DNA from: Oscillospiraceae bacterium
GTDB taxonomy: Bacteria > Bacillota > Clostridia > Oscillospirales > Ruminococcaceae
Length of the DNA stretch: 6,987 bases
Assembly (NCBI GenBank): GCA_017416665.1
Contig: JAFQBO010000117.1
Location: 1-6,987, forward strand
Direction: 5' to 3'
The position numbers and the translations under genes are program-made. The notes below the pieces were generated by a model that was given only the letters and a program-made list of their open reading frames with translations, did not search any database and was not told where the DNA came from. Below are positions 5,109-6,987 of this stretch, in pieces. Numbering within the stretch: the first letter of the stretch is position 1; the number at the start of each line of letters is the position of its first letter.

Positions 5109-5138
5109 AGTATAGCATATACTGTATAGGTTCGTCAA
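5109..5138 (-). promoter_or_regulatory. Sigma-A promoter of the flavodoxin gene
   Basis: The minus strand has TTGACG (5138-5133), an 18-nt spacer and TATACT (5114-5109). Each box is one base off consensus. The expected start near 5102 gives a leader of roughly 55 nt with the operator at its 5' end. Confidence 0.8.
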
Positions 5139-5289
5139 GGATAACATTTACGAAAAATATTCGATAGCTATATTACGTCTCAAAAATTTATATAAGAAGT
5201 TTCATCATGTATATGTTTATTGGTATCGTTAAAATAAATGCAGGCAATAAGCATAAATTTATATTTGTCACTCTTTATTTTTAATTTCT

Positions 5290-5317
5290 GTACTTTCTTG
5301 CTTGTGCAAGAAAGTAC
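5290..5317. repeat. Palindrome A, 12-bp perfect arms
   Basis: GTACTTTCTTGC and its complement enclose a 4-nt loop. It shares CTTGTGCAAG and its outer arms with palindrome B (5731-5760). After it on the plus strand comes CAA, and further on ACATAAACTTT; the same order is found reading outward from palindrome B on the minus strand, so the two are inverted relatives. Confidence 0.75.
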
Positions 5318-5680
5318 CAAGCTCTGCATGGCTGTTTTCATTCATTTCTGCTTCGCTGTCGCTTGCATAAATGATAAAACAGCTCAAAGAACACATAAAC
5401 TTTCTTTATCAAAGAAAAATCAAATGGTTCAGAAAGCAAACAAAGACTGTTTCCCATGAAAAGCATAAGAAAAAACGGAAAGAAAGTAAAACCATAACTG
5501 ATGATCAACTTAAAACACAATACTCCCATGTTTTAACAGAAGTCTATTTTTGTTCGAACAGATAGAAAATTATCATACCTTTAAGGCTTCCAGCCGAAGG
5601 GTTGTGTTGGCGGTACATATCAGCAAGCTGCCACAGAAAATTTTGTTACTATTACACTTTAAATTTTTTCTTTTTTGATT

Positions 5681-5716
5681 AAACTTTTTTCTGTTTCGAA
5701 GAAAAGAAAAAAGTTT
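5681..5716. repeat. Hairpin with 12-bp perfect arms beside palindrome B
   Basis: AAACTTTTTTCT and AGAAAAAAGTTT enclose a 12-nt loop. The matching place next to palindrome A has a shorter hairpin of the same type (ACTTTCTTT-loop-AAAGAAA near 5399-5417), so it is probably a part of the same repeat unit. Confidence 0.65.
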
Positions 5717-5730
5717 ATGCACTTCTTTTG

Positions 5731-5760
5731 GTACTTTTCTTGTGCAAGCAAGAAAAGTAC
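5731..5760. repeat. Palindrome B, 12-bp perfect arms, inverted relative of A
   Basis: GTACTTTTCTTG and CAAGAAAAGTAC enclose a 6-nt loop. Read on the minus strand it nearly equals palindrome A, with one extra T/A per arm. It directly abuts the T-rich tail of the ppdK terminator. Confidence 0.75.
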
Positions 5761-5763
5761 GGA

Positions 5764-5802
5764 AAAATAAAAATCCCCCCGACTTGTGGCATCGGGAGGG
5801 AT
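5764..5802 (-). terminator. Terminator of ppdK
   Basis: A GC-rich stem (TCCCCCCGA at 5774-5782 with TCGGGAGGGA at 5792-5801, one bulge) is followed on the minus strand by GATTTTTATTTTT. This is a strong intrinsic terminator about 120 nt past the ppdK stop. The plus strand also has a T-run (ATATTTTTG), so it may work both ways. Confidence 0.85.
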
Positions 5803-5922
5803 ATTTTTGTTAATTACAGCATAAGCTGTGTTTATACTACCTTTTCAAAGGATAAAATCCGTCAATGATCGAAGTGCCTTGTGACTGTACTTCAGATCTC
5901 TGAACAATGAAATCAGTATTAA

Positions 5923-6987
5923 TTATTTGTCAGCGATTGCAGCCTGAGCAGCAGCGAGTCTTGCGATTGGCACACGGAATGGTGAGCAAGAAACGTATGA
6001 GAGACCGATCTTGTGGCAGAATTCTACTGATGAAGGGTCACCGCCGTGTTCACCACAGATACCGAGGTGCATTTCAGGGCGAACTTCCTTACCCATCTTA
6101 ACTGCCATTTCCATAAGCTTACCAACACCTGTCTGGTCGAGCTTAGCGAATGGATCGTTTTCGAAGATCTTAGCATCATAGTAAGCATCGAGGAACTTAC
6201 CAGCGTCATCTCTTGAGAAGCCGTATGTCATCTGTGTGAGGTCGTTTGTACCGAAGCAGAAGAATTCAGCTTCCTTAGCGATTTCGTCAGCTGTAAGAGC
6301 AGCTCTTGGGATTTCGATCATTGTACCAACTTCGTACTTGAGGTCAGCACCAGCAGCAGCGATTACAGCGTCAGCTGTTTCAACTACAACCTTCTTAACG
6401 TATTTAAGTTCCTTGATTTCGCCAACGAGTGGGATCATGATTTCAGGAACGATATTCCAGTCTGGGTGGTTCTTCTTAACGTTGATAGCAGCCTTGATAA
6501 CAGCCTTTGTCTGCATAGCAGCGATTTCTGGGTATGTTACAGCAAGACGGCATCCACGGTGACCCATCATTGGGTTGAATTCGTGGAGTGAAGTGATGAT
6601 AGCCTTGATTGTTTCAACAGATTTACCCTGAGCATCAGCAAGAGCCTTGATGTCAGCTTCTTCTGTTGGAACGAATTCGTGAAGCGGAGGATCGAGGAAT
6701 CTGATTGTAACAGGGCAACCTTCGAGAGCTTCGTAGAGAGCTTCAAAGTCAGCCTGCTGCATTGGTTCGATCTTAGCAAGAGCAGCTTCTCTTTCTTCAA
6801 CTGTATCTGAGCAGATCATTTCTCTGAATGCTGCGATTCTGTCTGCTTCGAAGAACATGTGTTCTGTACGGCAGAGACCGATACCTTCAGCACCGAGTTC
6901 AACTGCCTTCTTAGCGTCAGCAGGAGTATCAGCGTTTGTTCTTACTTTGAGTGTTCTATACTTATCAGCCCAAGCCATGATTCTGCC
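5923..6987 (-). CDS. ppdK: Pyruvate phosphate dikinase, C-terminal part (cut by the window edge)
   Basis: The visible 354 residues are the PEP/pyruvate-binding TIM barrel of pyruvate phosphate dikinase, which reversibly converts PEP, AMP and PPi to pyruvate, ATP and Pi in the cytosol and often replaces or supports pyruvate kinase in anaerobic glycolysis. Signature pieces in order are ADTPADA, GAEGIGLCRTEHMFF, RFLDPPLHEF, NPMMGHRGCRL, PEIMIPLVGE, FCFGTNDLTQMTYGFSRDD and GICGEHGGDP. The catalytic Cys of GICGEHG lies 43 residues before the C-terminus, as in the Clostridium symbiosum enzyme, so the 3' end is intact. The ATP-grasp and phosphohistidine domains (about 520 residues) lie beyond the window; the frame is still open at 6987 (Gly-Arg-Ile precede the first in-window Met), so that Met is not the start. 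Codon choice is strongly biased (CTT/GTT/GCT style), as expected for a highly expressed gene. Confidence 0.97.
   Translation of the reverse strand, partial: GRIMAWADKYRTLKVRTNADTPADAKKAVELGAEGIGLCRTEHMFFEADRIAAFREMICSDTVEEREAALAKIEPMQQADFEALYEALEGCPVTIRFLDPPLHEFVPTEEADIKALADAQGKSVETIKAIITSLHEFNPMMGHRGCRLAVTYPEIAAMQTKAVIKAAINVKKNHPDWNIVPEIMIPLVGEIKELKYVKKVVVETADAVIAAAGADLKYEVGTMIEIPRAALTADEIAKEAEFFCFGTNDLTQMTYGFSRDDAGKFLDAYYDAKIFENDPFAKLDQTGVGKLMEMAVKMGKEVRPEMHLGICGEHGGDPSSVEFCHKIGLSYVSCSPFRVPIARLAAAQAAIADK

Larger units (their letters stand above)
5150..5762. other. Gene-free stretch with several hairpins
   Basis: I find no protein gene here: the open frames are short, rich in Lys, Phe and Ser, lack ribosome sites and resemble no family. 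The DNA is AT-rich and holds the paired palindromes at 5290-5317 and 5731-5760, a nested inverted repeat at 5331-5383 (GCTGTTTT/AAAACAGC ends, 2-nt gap in one arm) and a hairpin at 5681-5716. It looks like decayed or composite intergenic repeat DNA lying between the ppdK terminator and the flavodoxin promoter. Confidence 0.6.

Noticed and set aside
5238..5565. Several 60-75-codon open frames in the stretch between flavodoxin and ppdK
   Set aside because: They overlap on both strands, are low in complexity, lack ribosome sites and cover the palindromic repeats.
5585..5662. 25-codon open segment on the plus strand (contains GGTYQQAATENF) with protein-like composition
   Set aside because: It has no start codon, is preceded at once by a stop and lies in repeat DNA. 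It may be the tail of a decayed gene, but nothing supports a specific call.

Overview
The window looks like chromosomal DNA of a low-GC, Gram-positive anaerobe of the Clostridia. A Ruminococcus-like member of the Oscillospiraceae is my best guess. The basis is AT-rich intergenic DNA, strong GGAGG-type ribosome sites, near-consensus sigma-A promoters, a Clostridia-type FeoB with its accessory small proteins, and pyruvate phosphate dikinase. This is inferred from protein character, not from a database match. Every convincing gene is on the minus strand, so transcription runs from high to low coordinates.

Reading in the direction of transcription: 6987-5923 is the C-terminal part of pyruvate phosphate dikinase (ppdK), cut by the window edge and closed by a strong terminator (5764-5802). 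From 5760 to about 5140 there is no gene, only several perfect hairpins, including two related palindromes in opposite orientation (5290-5317, 5731-5760). Next is a short-chain flavodoxin (5045-4638) with its own promoter, operator and terminator. The ferrous iron uptake block follows: promoter and operator, two feoA genes (4381-4172, 4118-3897) and feoB (3840-1414). Just after feoB lie a 162-bp near-complete palindrome (1408-1247) and a terminator-like hairpin (1235-1196). Then comes a tightly packed three-gene cassette: a 52-aa FeoB-associated Cys-rich membrane protein (1180-1022), a DtxR-fold regulator (1044-655) and a membrane-anchored heavy-metal-associated (HMA) protein (654-286). The low-coordinate end (35-263) is a dense cluster of seven hairpins.

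The genes fit an iron-homeostasis locus. FeoA/FeoB import Fe2+. The Cys-rich protein and the HMA protein both have one N-terminal membrane helix followed by basic residues, which places their cysteines in the cytosol, where iron would leave FeoB. Flavodoxin can replace iron-dependent ferredoxin when iron is scarce. A shared inverted repeat, GGTTAG-N6-CTAACC, sits 7 bp downstream of the -10 box of both the feoA and flavodoxin promoters, and a shorter version lies just before feoB, so these genes probably form one regulon.

The two most unusual points are these. The DtxR-like protein keeps its winged helix but appears to lack every metal ligand of the family. The shared operator uses the classical DtxR/IdeR half-site but with the halves 5 bp further apart than in the classical box.
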